The notes under the pieces: generated by a model | The model's input: only the letters and a program-made list of their open reading frames with translations | Told to the model about the DNA's origin: nothing | Database searches by the model: none | Assembly (NCBI GenBank): GCA_022448005.1 | Contig: JAKUTK010000048.1 | Coordinates: 1 to 39,700, forward strand | DNA: 39,700 nucleotides | Reading direction: 5' to 3' | Source: Pseudomonas sp. | GTDB lineage: Bacteria > Pseudomonadota > Gammaproteobacteria > Pseudomonadales > Pseudomonadaceae | Program-made: the position numbers and the translations under genes | In this document: positions 9,868 through 17,557 of the stretch, piece after piece | Layout of the letters: the number at the start of each line of letters is the position of its first letter | How positions within the stretch are numbered: the stretch's first letter is position 1

Positions 9868-10070
9868 GGGTGCTCCAGTCGTATTGTTATACGGCCATGC
9901 TATCCCCCGCTGGGCACACCGCCATGCGACTTGCTGGTTGATACGGCGCTACTTCAGTCGCATACCCAGCCCTAGGCGGCCAATGCGCGCCCGTCGCGCG
10001 CGGTGATCGTGACGGAACGATGCCCGCCAACTGCGGGCCCAAGCTACACAACCCAAAGGGAGGCCCAGCG

Positions 10071-10382
10071 ATGACCAAGGCAGTCAAACCGGACGCCGAA
10101 GAGCCCTACTTCGAAGCCCCTGCCCATATACCCAGCGGCAGCAACCATCAGATTCCGCACAGCCATCGGCTGGTCTACCGCGATCACGACGTAATCGTGC
10201 ACCTCACCGGGTATGAGTACGAGACCTTTGGCGAGACGTTGTGGGCCGTAGGCGCTGAAGTGGTGAAGGATCTGGAAATCGTCGTCCCGGTGAGCGTTGA
10301 CCAGACGCAGCACTTCAACAGCTATGACGAAGGCCTGGCACACGGCACCGCTCTGGGCAAGCGCCTGGTCGACGAGCTCTAG
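10071..10382 (+). CDS. Conserved hypothetical protein, 103 residues
   Basis: The ATG at 10071 is preceded by a strong AGGGAGG site, so it is preferred over the in-frame upstream start at 10020. The protein is soluble, acidic and has no signal peptide. A His-rich patch near residues 26-34 (NHQIPHSHR) precedes a stretch that looks like a mixed alpha/beta fold. I do not recognise the family. It heads a run of four small genes in the same direction (gaps of 63, 42 and 33 bases), suggesting one transcript. Confidence 0.75.
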   Translation: MTKAVKPDAEEPYFEAPAHIPSGSNHQIPHSHRLVYRDHDVIVHLTGYEYETFGETLWAVGAEVVKDLEIVVPVSVDQTQHFNSYDEGLAHGTALGKRLVDEL

Positions 10383-10445
10383 CATGCCCTCACCAGAACA
10401 GCCCTGCCGCCCCAACGCGGCCTCACCAACCGGAGATTCAATTCA

Positions 10446-10739
10446 ATGAACGACAACAACGCGGTCGTGCGTCACGACGAGTCCCAGCAATGCTATGTCC
10501 TCAACGTCGGCGGCGAGTCGCTAGGGGTCGCCCGCTATGAAGACGAAGGCGATCGCCGGGTGTTTAGCCATACCGAGGTCGACCCAAGCCTGGAGGGTCA
10601 AGGCATGGGCAGCAAGTTGATCCGTGAATCGCTCGATGACACCCGTGAGAGTGGCAAGCGCATCGTTCCGGTGTGTGAGTTCGTCGCGGCCTATGTCAAG
10701 AAGCATCACGACTGGGACGATGTTCTCGAGGCCCGATAA
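10446..10739 (+). CDS. Small GNAT family N-acetyltransferase
   Basis: A 97-residue single-domain GNAT protein of the COG2388/YjdJ type. The acetyl-CoA binding loop is seen as EGQGMGSKL, preceded by a beta strand with FSHTEVDP and followed by VPVCEFVAAYVKKH, the usual C-terminal element of this subgroup. Substrates of this subgroup are unknown. An ACCGGAG-type ribosome site precedes the ATG. It is probably co-transcribed with its neighbours. Confidence 0.9.
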   Translation: MNDNNAVVRHDESQQCYVLNVGGESLGVARYEDEGDRRVFSHTEVDPSLEGQGMGSKLIRESLDDTRESGKRIVPVCEFVAAYVKKHHDWDDVLEAR

Positions 10740-10781
10740 AAGCACGCCGAGGGGCAGGCATTCATCGCTCAGGCGAGTACC

Positions 10782-11165
10782 ATGCCGGCCCCCCTGATCA
10801 AAATGCCGCGCATGACCTGTACCAACCGCAAAATCGATCACCTGCGCCGCCAGATTCCGGGCTTCGCCTGCGAACCCGGCTGTCACGATTGCTGTGGCCC
10901 GGTCACCGCTTCTTCGGAAGAAATGGCCCGCTTGCCGCACAAGAGCGTTGCTGAGCACGATGCTGCCCTCGCCCACTGGAATTGCGTGCATTTGGGGCCG
11001 AACGGCTGCGAGGCCTATGCGCAACGACCGCTGATCTGTCGACTGTTCGGCACCACCGCCAGCCTGCCCTGCCCGCGCGGCCGCGGCCCGGAAACGCCCA
11101 CCGCGCCAGACGTGGAAAAGCAGGTGCATCAACTTATTGCCAGCACGCGCCAGGTGCTGGTCTAG
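10782..11165 (+). CDS. YkgJ-family cysteine cluster protein
   Basis: A 127-residue protein with the YkgJ/CxxCxxCC-type metal cluster signature. Cysteines in ACEPGCHDCC near residues 30-37, in WNCVHLGPNGCEAY near 66-80 and in PLICRLF and LPCPRG further on are typical of this zinc or iron-sulfur binding family. Its function is unknown. The start is uncertain: in-frame ATGs at 10782, 10803 and 10812 lack strong ribosome sites, and the first is listed. Confidence 0.82.
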   Translation: MPAPLIKMPRMTCTNRKIDHLRRQIPGFACEPGCHDCCGPVTASSEEMARLPHKSVAEHDAALAHWNCVHLGPNGCEAYAQRPLICRLFGTTASLPCPRGRGPETPTAPDVEKQVHQLIASTRQVLV

Positions 11166-11198
11166 CAACGAACACACCAAAACATCACGAGAGACACG

Positions 11199-11540
11199 AT
11201 GAGCAACGAACTTCGGATCGAAGACATCCAGCTTGGCGACGGCAAGGCCGTGGTCAAAGGCGCCCTGATCACCACGCAATACCATGGCCAACTCGAAGAC
11301 GGCCGCGTCTTCGACTCTTCCTATGATCGCGGCAAGCCGTTCCAGTGTGTGATCGGCACCGGCCGGGTGATCAAGGGTTGGGACCAGGGGTTGATGGGCA
11401 TGAGAGTCGGCGGCAAGCGCAGGCTTTTCGTCCCCTCCCACCTCGCCTATGGCGAACGGCAAGTAGGTGAACACATCGCGCCGAACTCGAACCTGCTGTT
11501 CGAGATCGAGCTGTTGGTAGTGCTGACCCGTGATGACTGA
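11199..11540 (+). CDS. FKBP-type peptidyl-prolyl isomerase
   Basis: A 113-residue single FKBP domain with no signal peptide, so cytoplasmic. FKBP landmarks are visible: YHGQLEDGRVFDSSYDRGKPF, IGTGRVIKGWDQGLMGMRVGGKRRLFVPSHLAYGER and the final LLFEIELL strand. It catalyses cis-trans isomerisation of proline bonds and may assist folding. There is no C-terminal chaperone domain. It closes the four-gene run, and a hairpin follows at 11619-11650. Confidence 0.94.
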   Translation: MSNELRIEDIQLGDGKAVVKGALITTQYHGQLEDGRVFDSSYDRGKPFQCVIGTGRVIKGWDQGLMGMRVGGKRRLFVPSHLAYGERQVGEHIAPNSNLLFEIELLVVLTRDD

Positions 11541-11618
11541 GCACAGCCGCTCACTGCAGGGTCGAATAGAGAGCAGCCTGTCCCGCAGCCGCTCCACAAG
11601 CAGACGCTACTCGCACCG

Positions 11619-11650
11619 ATGACGGCTGCAGCCAGCGCAACAGCCGTCAT
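11619..11650. terminator. Hairpin between FKBP gene and dadA-like gene
   Basis: ATGACGGCTG and CAGCCGTCAT form a perfect 10-bp stem around a 12-base loop, placed between two converging genes. Neither strand has a clear T tract afterwards, so terminator activity is only likely. Confidence 0.4.
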
Positions 11651-11655
11651 ACGCT

Positions 11656-12921
11656 TCAGGCGTGGACGGGCTGGCTGCTAGCCGCGGTCGTCGATGAGGA
11701 GCTGCCCATCGACTCGCTCACCACGTCACCCAGCATGTCAGCAGTGATCGCGCAGAGCGTCCAGCCCAGGTGGCCGTGGCCGGTGTTGTAGAACACACAG
11801 GGTGAACTGCCGCGGCCGACCTTGGGCATCATGTTTGGCATCATCGGCCGCAAGCCAGCCCAGGGGACCACACTCTGGGTACTGACCCCTGGGAAGCACT
11901 CGGCTACCCACTCCACCAGCGGACGGATCCGATCCGCGCGAATGTCACGGTTATAGCCGTTGAACTCGGCGGTGCCGGCTACTCGCAGGCGGCTGTCGCC
12001 CAGGCGACTGGTAACCAGCTTGGTTTCGTCGTCCAGCAAGCTGACGGTAGGCGCCGCGGCGCGACTGGTATCGTCGTTGAGATTGACGGTGATCGAGTAG
12101 CCCTTCACCGGATAGATGTTCACCCGATCGCCGAGTTGCGCAGCCAGCGCGCGGCTAGCGGTTCCGGCGCATACCACCACGCCATCGAAGATTTCGGTTT
12201 CGTCTCCACCCGGTGTAGCGAGCGTCACCCTTGCTTGGCTGCCGTTGGTCGATACGCCTTTCACTTCCTGACCGTAACGGCATTCGACACCCAAGCGTAT
12301 GGCCGCCGCCGCCAGGCCGTTGGTGAACATATGAATGTCGCCCGTGGAATCGCACTCGGTGTAGTAGCCGCCGTAGTATTTCCCTGCCAGCGTTGGCTCG
12401 ATAGCCCGCATCTCGTCGGGTGTCACGCTACGCCGGGGTAGCCCGCCTTGTGCCAATAAGCTGGATACCTGGCCGGCATGGTCGAAACCGGCCTTGTCAC
12501 GGTAGATGTGCAGGATGCCGGCCTTTTTCAGGTCGAAATCGATGCCCTCTTCCTCGGCCCAGGCGAACAGGTGCTCGCGAGCGGCGATAGCCATGCGAGC
12601 CGTTTCGATGGTGTTCTGGCGGTATTGCGGAATAGAGCCGATGAACTCGGCGAACCAGGACAGCTTATGCCAGCTGGGTTTGGGGTTGACCAGCAGAGGC
12701 GCGTCGCTCTTTAGCATCCACTTGATGCCCTTGAGAATGGTCGACCAATGCGTCCAGACCTCGGCGTTGGAGGCGGACAGTTGGCCGCCGTTGGCGAACG
12801 AGGTTTCCATCGCTGCGTAGCGATGCTTTTCCAACAGCGTGACGGCGAAACCGCGCTTGGCCAGCGCGTAGGCCGTAGTGATGCCGGTGATACCGCCACC
12901 AATGACAGCGATCGTTTTCAT
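11656..12921 (-). CDS. dadA: D-amino acid dehydrogenase, DadA-like FAD protein
   Basis: A 421-residue FAD-dependent DAO-superfamily dehydrogenase. The dinucleotide-binding GGGITGITTAYAL starts at residue 8, and ETSFANGGQLS and the C-terminal WAGLRPMMPNMMPKVG with NTGHGHLGWT match DadA small subunits. DadA oxidises D-amino acids to 2-keto acids and passes electrons to the membrane quinone pool. The gene lies behind a tandem glycine riboswitch (12980-13161), so its natural substrate may be glycine or a glycine-derived amine rather than D-alanine. No alr or lrp gene accompanies it, unlike the classic dadRAX locus. The last 20 or so residues are Ser-rich and nonconserved in look. Confidence 0.9.
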   Translation of the reverse strand: MKTIAVIGGGITGITTAYALAKRGFAVTLLEKHRYAAMETSFANGGQLSASNAEVWTHWSTILKGIKWMLKSDAPLLVNPKPSWHKLSWFAEFIGSIPQYRQNTIETARMAIAAREHLFAWAEEEGIDFDLKKAGILHIYRDKAGFDHAGQVSSLLAQGGLPRRSVTPDEMRAIEPTLAGKYYGGYYTECDSTGDIHMFTNGLAAAAIRLGVECRYGQEVKGVSTNGSQARVTLATPGGDETEIFDGVVVCAGTASRALAAQLGDRVNIYPVKGYSITVNLNDDTSRAAAPTVSLLDDETKLVTSRLGDSRLRVAGTAEFNGYNRDIRADRIRPLVEWVAECFPGVSTQSVVPWAGLRPMMPNMMPKVGRGSSPCVFYNTGHGHLGWTLCAITADMLGDVVSESMGSSSSTTAASSQPVHA

Positions 12922-12979
12922 GCGTGAAGCTCCAGAACGTCAAGGGGTCAGAGCCCGTCCACAATATGCGGATCAGACG

Positions 12980-13161
12980 CCCCCTCTGTTCTGGACCTGA
13001 GAGTTTCACGAGCTCTACTCGCTTGCTCCTTCGGTGCGACGGGCGACGATGGCCCGACGGCTCTTCAGAGTTCACCCGTGATAACGGTCCTTTTGCCTGA
13101 GAGTTTCCGGGGCGGTTGCTCCTTCGGCGCTGCACACGGCCAAACCGTTGCAGTCTCTCCC
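12980..13161 (-). promoter_or_regulatory. Tandem glycine riboswitch
   Basis: Read on the minus strand, two glycine aptamers follow each other. The first (about 13161-13082) begins GGGAGAG and contains CCGAAGGAGCAA and GAAACTCTCAGGCAAAAGGACC. The second (about 13070-12980) begins CTCTGAAGAG and contains CACCGAAGGAGCAA and GAAACTCTCAGGTCCAGAACAGAGG. These are the conserved cores of the class. The 3' end lies about 58 bases before the dadA-like start. No terminator with a T tract is seen in that gap, so control may be at translation; glycine riboswitches commonly switch genes on. Confidence 0.93.
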
Positions 13162-13378
13162 GATATCACTTCAAAGCCATGAACACTTGCTCACGGCAGT
13201 CTTGTCACAAGCACAATGCGCGCCACTCAGCACTCGCACGCCTCGGCTGCAATCAGCCCTTTGCAAGGCCCTGATACTGCACCGCCACAGCTCAATGTCC
13301 ATGCGAGTCGCAAGCAGATGCTCTTTTCTAGCGCAGTAGCGAGACAGAAGCTAGCCCCATCCTCAACATCGCCTAACC
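13162..13378. other. Gap upstream of the riboswitch with no gene seen
   Basis: Together with the riboswitch this makes a gene-free stretch of over 450 bases. This part should hold the promoter for the riboswitch transcript, but no convincing -35/-10 pair was found. No hairpin, repeat or open frame with coding character was recognised. Confidence 0.5.
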
Positions 13379-16300
13379 TCAACCGCCGACTACGGCGATC
13401 AACCGACGCAGGTCGACTGGCTTGGTCATATGAATATCGAAGCCTGCGGCTAGAGCCTGCTCACGATCGCTCGGCTGGCCCCACCCGGTGATGGCGATCA
13501 ATCGCACACTGGCGCCGTTTGGATGAGCACGGATCGCCCGTGCCACTTCGTCACCCCGCTGGCCAGGCATGCCAATGTCCAGCACAACCACCTCCGGCTT
13601 GAGCTGCAGGTAACGCTCGAAGGCTTCGATGCCATCAAACGCCAAGTGCACCTCGTGGCCCTCCATTCGAAGGAGCTCGGCCATGGTTTCGGCGATGTCA
13701 CGGTTGTCGTCGGCAACCAGAACGAGCCGTTTGTTCAGTGTGACGCTTTCGCTGACATCACCGCCTGTGCCTGCGCTACTGGCAGGCAGCACCGGCAGGG
13801 TCAGGCTGAACTCCGAGCCGTGACCCAGCCCTTCGCTGCGCACCCGAAGGTCTGCTCCGTGCAGCTTCGCCAGCCCTTTGGCCAATGCCAGCCCGATGCC
13901 GAGGCCGGAGTTGATGTGCGATCCGGCGACCGGCACCTGCGCAAACCGTTCGAATATCAACCTAAGATTTTCCCGCGCAATCCCCACACCGTTATCAACG
14001 ACCGAGACCTTGGCGGTTTCGCCTTCCAGAGTCGCGGTGATGCGAATGCAACCGCCATTGGGCGTGAATTTCGCGGCGTTGTTGAGCAGGTTGGTCAGGA
14101 TCTGCTCGAGACGAAGCGGATCGGCGTCCAGCAGGATGGGCGTGGCCGGCAGCGTCACTATAAGCTCATGTTGCTTCGCCTCAATCTTCTCTCGCGCCGT
14201 CTCGACAGCCGCCTCGATGACGTTCCGCAGATCCAGTTGCTCCTTTCGCAGGGCCAGCTTGCCAAGCGTGATACGGGAAATGTCGAATAGATCGTCGAGC
14301 AACAGCGCCATGTGCCGCACCTGGCGTTCAATGATTTGCTGGCTGCGGATCTTTTGCGCATCACTTGCCGCTGCAGAACCAAAGATGCCGGCAGCCAAAC
14401 GAATCGGCGCCAGCGGGTTGCGCAGCTCATGGGCCAGGGTCGCCAGGAATTCATCCTTTCGCTGCGCAGATTCACGGATTTCCTGCTCATGCTGCTTGGC
14501 CTTGGATACGTCAGCGAACCACACGGCCAGGCGCTGATCGAACGGCGTCGCGATCACCCGCACCCAACGCTCGCTATCGAACGCAGTGCTACGGAGTTCC
14601 AAGTCGCATGGTTGCTGAAACCGGGCTACCTCCAGCAACGTCTGCAATGCTTGCGGATTGGCGGCCTCGCCAAGCACCTCACGAAGGCGCCGCCCGGTCA
14701 GCTCGGCGACCGTTCCGCGCAGGCTGGACGCACCGGTAGGGTTAATGAAATCGAAGCAGAAGTCGTCCAACTCACCCGCCGCGTTGCGATGGGGAGACAG
14801 GACGGCAAAGGGCACGGTAGACGAATTCAGCGCCACCTGCAGGCGCTGTTCAAACATGCCCGCCTTGGTCTGCGCCCGCGCCCGGTCGATGAACACCGCG
14901 GCCATGCCCGCTAACACATCGGCCAGTCGAACCTCCCGTTCCGTCGGCGATCGCGCCTCTTTGAGCTGCACCGTAAGCGTGCCCAATACGCTGTTGTCAC
15001 TGTGCCGAATCGGTGTGCTGTGAACCGCGCGAAATCCTTCGCTGCGGGAGACGGAGACAAATTCGCTGAAGCTGGGATCGGTCTCGGTATCGGACACCAC
15101 CACGCGGGCCCCTTGTTGCACCGCTGTGCCACAGGCACCCAAGCCAGGCTGCACATCATCCATGAGCGCCAACGAAGCCACCGAAAATCCTCTCGAAGCA
15201 TGAATGCGCAAGCGCGACGCGCCGTCGCTGAGCGCCAGCAGGCCATGCGCGGCGCCGTGCAGCTGGCACAAGGCATCGATGATCGCTTGTAGCTGATCGT
15301 TCAGAAACGGCATTTCCAGCAGGCGACTGCTTAATTCCTGAACCAACTCCAGGTCGCTGACCTGCTGGGTCAGATCCTGCTGCGCCAGCTCCAGCCTCGC
15401 CAGCATGCTGTCGCGCTCGGCCTCACTCGACAGACGCGCCTGCGCGGCGCTTTCCAGTGCACGCCCGACTTCACTGATCTCTTCGATCTCGCTATTGGGC
15501 GCCTTAAAGGCCTGTCCCTGGCCGATAGCCTGAGCCGCTCGCCGCAAATGCCTCATCGGCAGGTTGATTCGGCGTGTAGCGAACAGTGCCGCAGCCACCG
15601 CAAACACCAGCGACAGCAGCAGTCCGCCACCATAAAGCGTGTAGGCCCGCGCCGCCCCAGCTTCGACCGCCTCGGTGGGCACGCCGGTTGCCAACACCCA
15701 ACCGGACGGCTGCAATCTCACGAACGAGGTATAGACCGAGTTGCCTTCCATGGTCTTGGACAGGCCGATGCCCTCTTCGCTGTCATTCTCCTCCAGCATG
15801 GCTGCTAGCGTGGGCGAAGCAGGCAGTCCTAGCGTCTCCTCGTGATGCAGCGAGCGCGCGATGCGCACGCCATTGGAATCCAGCACGGTGTTGACCCAGC
15901 CAGCCGGAAGTCTGCGATTAGCGATCACGTCCGCGATCGCCTGGGGCTTGAGCACCGCAGTCAATACGTAGTGAACAGCTCCGTATTGAGGTACCGGTAC
16001 ACGCAGTGGAACACCCCAGACGCCACCGGGCCCCTGACTCATGCTCCCCACCTGCGGTTCGCCTGTTTGGATCAGCTCAGCGAAGCTGCGGGGCTCGGCC
16101 ATTGCACTGGAGGCCGGCGGGTTATGCAACGAAACTCGTCTGAGCACCTCCCCTTCCGGGCTGAGAATCAGCAAGGCATACCAGCTCGGGACCGAGGGCA
16201 ACACGCGGCGAACCATATCGGCGAACCCATCGATATCGCCGTTATCCAGCAGGGGCGACTGCGACAGTGCCTGGAGCACGTTGAGCGACCGACTCAACTC

Positions 16301-16498
16301 GACCTCCACGGCGGTTGCGGCAAGGCGTGTCGCTTCAAGGCTGCGCTGCTTGGCCAGCTCAGTCTGTTCGGAGACGATCGAGAGCATACCCAGCCCTGCA
16401 ACCAGGGCCAGCGGCAGAATCCCAGCCAAGGCAATGGTCAACAGACGGCTGCGCAACGGTACCGACCGTCCCGATTTGGCTCCCGTTGCGTGATTCAA
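13379..16498 (-). CDS. Hybrid sensor histidine kinase (Cache-HAMP-GAF-PAS-HisKA-HATPase-REC)
   Basis: A 1039-residue membrane hybrid kinase. A first membrane segment (about 19-42) and a second (about 284-306) enclose a periplasmic Cache-type sensor domain. A HAMP linker, a coiled coil, a GAF domain (about 400-545) and a PAS-like domain (about 550-675) follow. The HisKA box has its phospho-histidine in ATLAHELRNPLAPIR. The ATPase has N-box LTNLLNNAAKF, DNGVGI and GLGIGLALAKGL. The C-terminal receiver has its acidic pair in LVADDNRD and acceptor in VVLDIGMPG. The signal sensed is unknown. No response regulator gene lies next to it, so phosphate may pass to a distant partner. Confidence 0.93.
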   Translation of the reverse strand: MNHATGAKSGRSVPLRSRLLTIALAGILPLALVAGLGMLSIVSEQTELAKQRSLEATRLAATAVEVELSRSLNVLQALSQSPLLDNGDIDGFADMVRRVLPSVPSWYALLILSPEGEVLRRVSLHNPPASSAMAEPRSFAELIQTGEPQVGSMSQGPGGVWGVPLRVPVPQYGAVHYVLTAVLKPQAIADVIANRRLPAGWVNTVLDSNGVRIARSLHHEETLGLPASPTLAAMLEENDSEEGIGLSKTMEGNSVYTSFVRLQPSGWVLATGVPTEAVEAGAARAYTLYGGGLLLSLVFAVAAALFATRRINLPMRHLRRAAQAIGQGQAFKAPNSEIEEISEVGRALESAAQARLSSEAERDSMLARLELAQQDLTQQVSDLELVQELSSRLLEMPFLNDQLQAIIDALCQLHGAAHGLLALSDGASRLRIHASRGFSVASLALMDDVQPGLGACGTAVQQGARVVVSDTETDPSFSEFVSVSRSEGFRAVHSTPIRHSDNSVLGTLTVQLKEARSPTEREVRLADVLAGMAAVFIDRARAQTKAGMFEQRLQVALNSSTVPFAVLSPHRNAAGELDDFCFDFINPTGASSLRGTVAELTGRRLREVLGEAANPQALQTLLEVARFQQPCDLELRSTAFDSERWVRVIATPFDQRLAVWFADVSKAKQHEQEIRESAQRKDEFLATLAHELRNPLAPIRLAAGIFGSAAASDAQKIRSQQIIERQVRHMALLLDDLFDISRITLGKLALRKEQLDLRNVIEAAVETAREKIEAKQHELIVTLPATPILLDADPLRLEQILTNLLNNAAKFTPNGGCIRITATLEGETAKVSVVDNGVGIARENLRLIFERFAQVPVAGSHINSGLGIGLALAKGLAKLHGADLRVRSEGLGHGSEFSLTLPVLPASSAGTGGDVSESVTLNKRLVLVADDNRDIAETMAELLRMEGHEVHLAFDGIEAFERYLQLKPEVVVLDIGMPGQRGDEVARAIRAHPNGASVRLIAITGWGQPSDREQALAAGFDIHMTKPVDLRRLIAVVGG

Positions 16499-16644
16499 AT
16501 TATCGTTTCCTTTGACGCCCAGACGGTTCAGCCGCGAAATATTCTGCCGAAACGGGTACAGCGTGGCGCGCAGCGCGCTAGCTTAAGCGATCAGTTGATG
16601 GCGCGCATTTAATTGGAAACCCGGGTGCCAAACAGGTTCCATTT

Positions 16645-16657
16645 ACCCCCTGGGGGT
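16645..16657. promoter_or_regulatory. C/G-tract palindrome upstream of the DUF1272 gene
   Basis: ACCCCC, a central T and GGGGGT form a perfect 13-base palindrome 63 bases before the DUF1272 start. It resembles operator cores of the CsoR/RcnR/FrmR class of metal or aldehyde sensors, but the match is short and no such regulator is nearby. Confidence 0.3.
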
Positions 16658-16720
16658 GCGCTGTCATGCAGTACCCCAGCGGAAGTGCCCAATCATCAGA
16701 ATCGAGAAATAACCAGCCCC

Positions 16721-17116
16721 ATGCTTGAACTTCGCCCAGGTTGTGAATGCTGCAACGTTGATCTACCGCCTCAGTCGGAGCACGCGTTGATCTGCTCTTT
16801 CGAGTGCACGTTCTGTGCGAGCTGCGCGTCCGCTAAGCTGGGTTTCATCTGCCCCAACTGCGGCGGTGAGTTGGTCGCCCGGCCCCGCCGCCCGGTAGGT
16901 AAACTCGCCAACAACCCGCCCTCAGCCCACCGCGTCTACAATCCAAAAAGGACTGTCGCGACCCCGAAAATTGAAAGCGCAACCTGCTGGGGAAACAGCC
17001 GAGGCCGCTGGTCACGCCCATCCTCAGGCATTACCGCATTGCCCGACGTCATTCGTCTCGAATGCAGGTCAGCAAGGCATTCAATGTTGAATCACCGTAT
17101 TCGCCGCTCATCGTGA
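16721..17116 (+). CDS. DUF1272 cysteine-rich protein, possibly frameshifted 3' end
   Basis: Residues 1-75 are a clear DUF1272 domain: LELRPGCECC, then SFECTFCASCA and CPNCGGELV, eight or so cysteines arranged like a zinc ribbon. DUF1272 proteins are about 80 residues long and of unknown function. Here the frame runs on for about 55 atypical residues to 131 and overlaps the 3' end of the converging gene at 17049. One extra A in the run of five A at 16945-16949 would instead end the protein at 16974 with 84 residues. The start at 16721 is chosen because the domain begins there; the frame is open upstream to 16613. Confidence 0.75.
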   Translation: MLELRPGCECCNVDLPPQSEHALICSFECTFCASCASAKLGFICPNCGGELVARPRRPVGKLANNPPSAHRVYNPKRTVATPKIESATCWGNSRGRWSRPSSGITALPDVIRLECRSARHSMLNHRIRRSS

Positions 17117-17399
17117 GCGCACGGCGCCCTTCAGGCGCGATGATGGTGATCGGCGTGCTATCCAGGCCGGGAGAGGCCTCGGTTTCGCCAGGATGGAGCT
17201 GGCATGCGACTTTGAAGCGCTCGTGATTGGTGATCAGAACCTGAACCAGCCCGGACTCGATTCCGGGGCCGGGGTCGGTCTCCAACTCACTGACCTCGAC
17301 ATCGACGCGCAAGTCATTCAGCTCACGTTCAAGATGCAGCGGCTCGGCCATGGCCACCGCAGGTAGCAACAATAATCCCAGCGTCAGAGACGGATTCAT
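17049..17399 (-). CDS. Small exported protein of unknown function
   Basis: A 116-residue protein with a clear signal peptide (LTLGLLLLPAVAMA, cleavage near residue 18), so periplasmic. The start at 17397-17399 has a GGAGG ribosome site and is preferred over an in-frame ATG at 17423. The mature part has two cysteines (in VACQLHPGE and LLTCIRDE) that could form a disulfide. It resembles short Pseudomonas periplasmic proteins sometimes mislabelled as a kinase; no function is known to me. Confidence 0.75.
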   Translation of the reverse strand: MNPSLTLGLLLLPAVAMAEPLHLERELNDLRVDVEVSELETDPGPGIESGLVQVLITNHERFKVACQLHPGETEASPGLDSTPITIIAPEGRRALTMSGEYGDSTLNALLTCIRDE

Positions 17400-17509
17400 C
17401 AAAACCTCCAGAGCGTGGTTCAAACCATATGGAGCCGCTACCGGCCCGGGGAGTTCGCGTCCGGCGTTGCCAACGCGCGGCTTTCACCGCCGATGCCACC
17501 TCATAAACG

Positions 17510-17540
17510 CCAGAAGGCCCGCACATGGCGGGCCTTCTGG
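17510..17540 (-). terminator. Strong hairpin terminator after the MucD-like gene
   Basis: CCAGAAGGCCCGC (17510-17522) and its exact complement (17528-17540) form a 13-bp perfect stem with a five-base loop, 18 bases after the protease stop. In minus-strand reading it is followed by CGTTTATG, a weak T run. Confidence 0.8.
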
Positions 17541-17557
17541 TCTTGCTCGATGACCGC

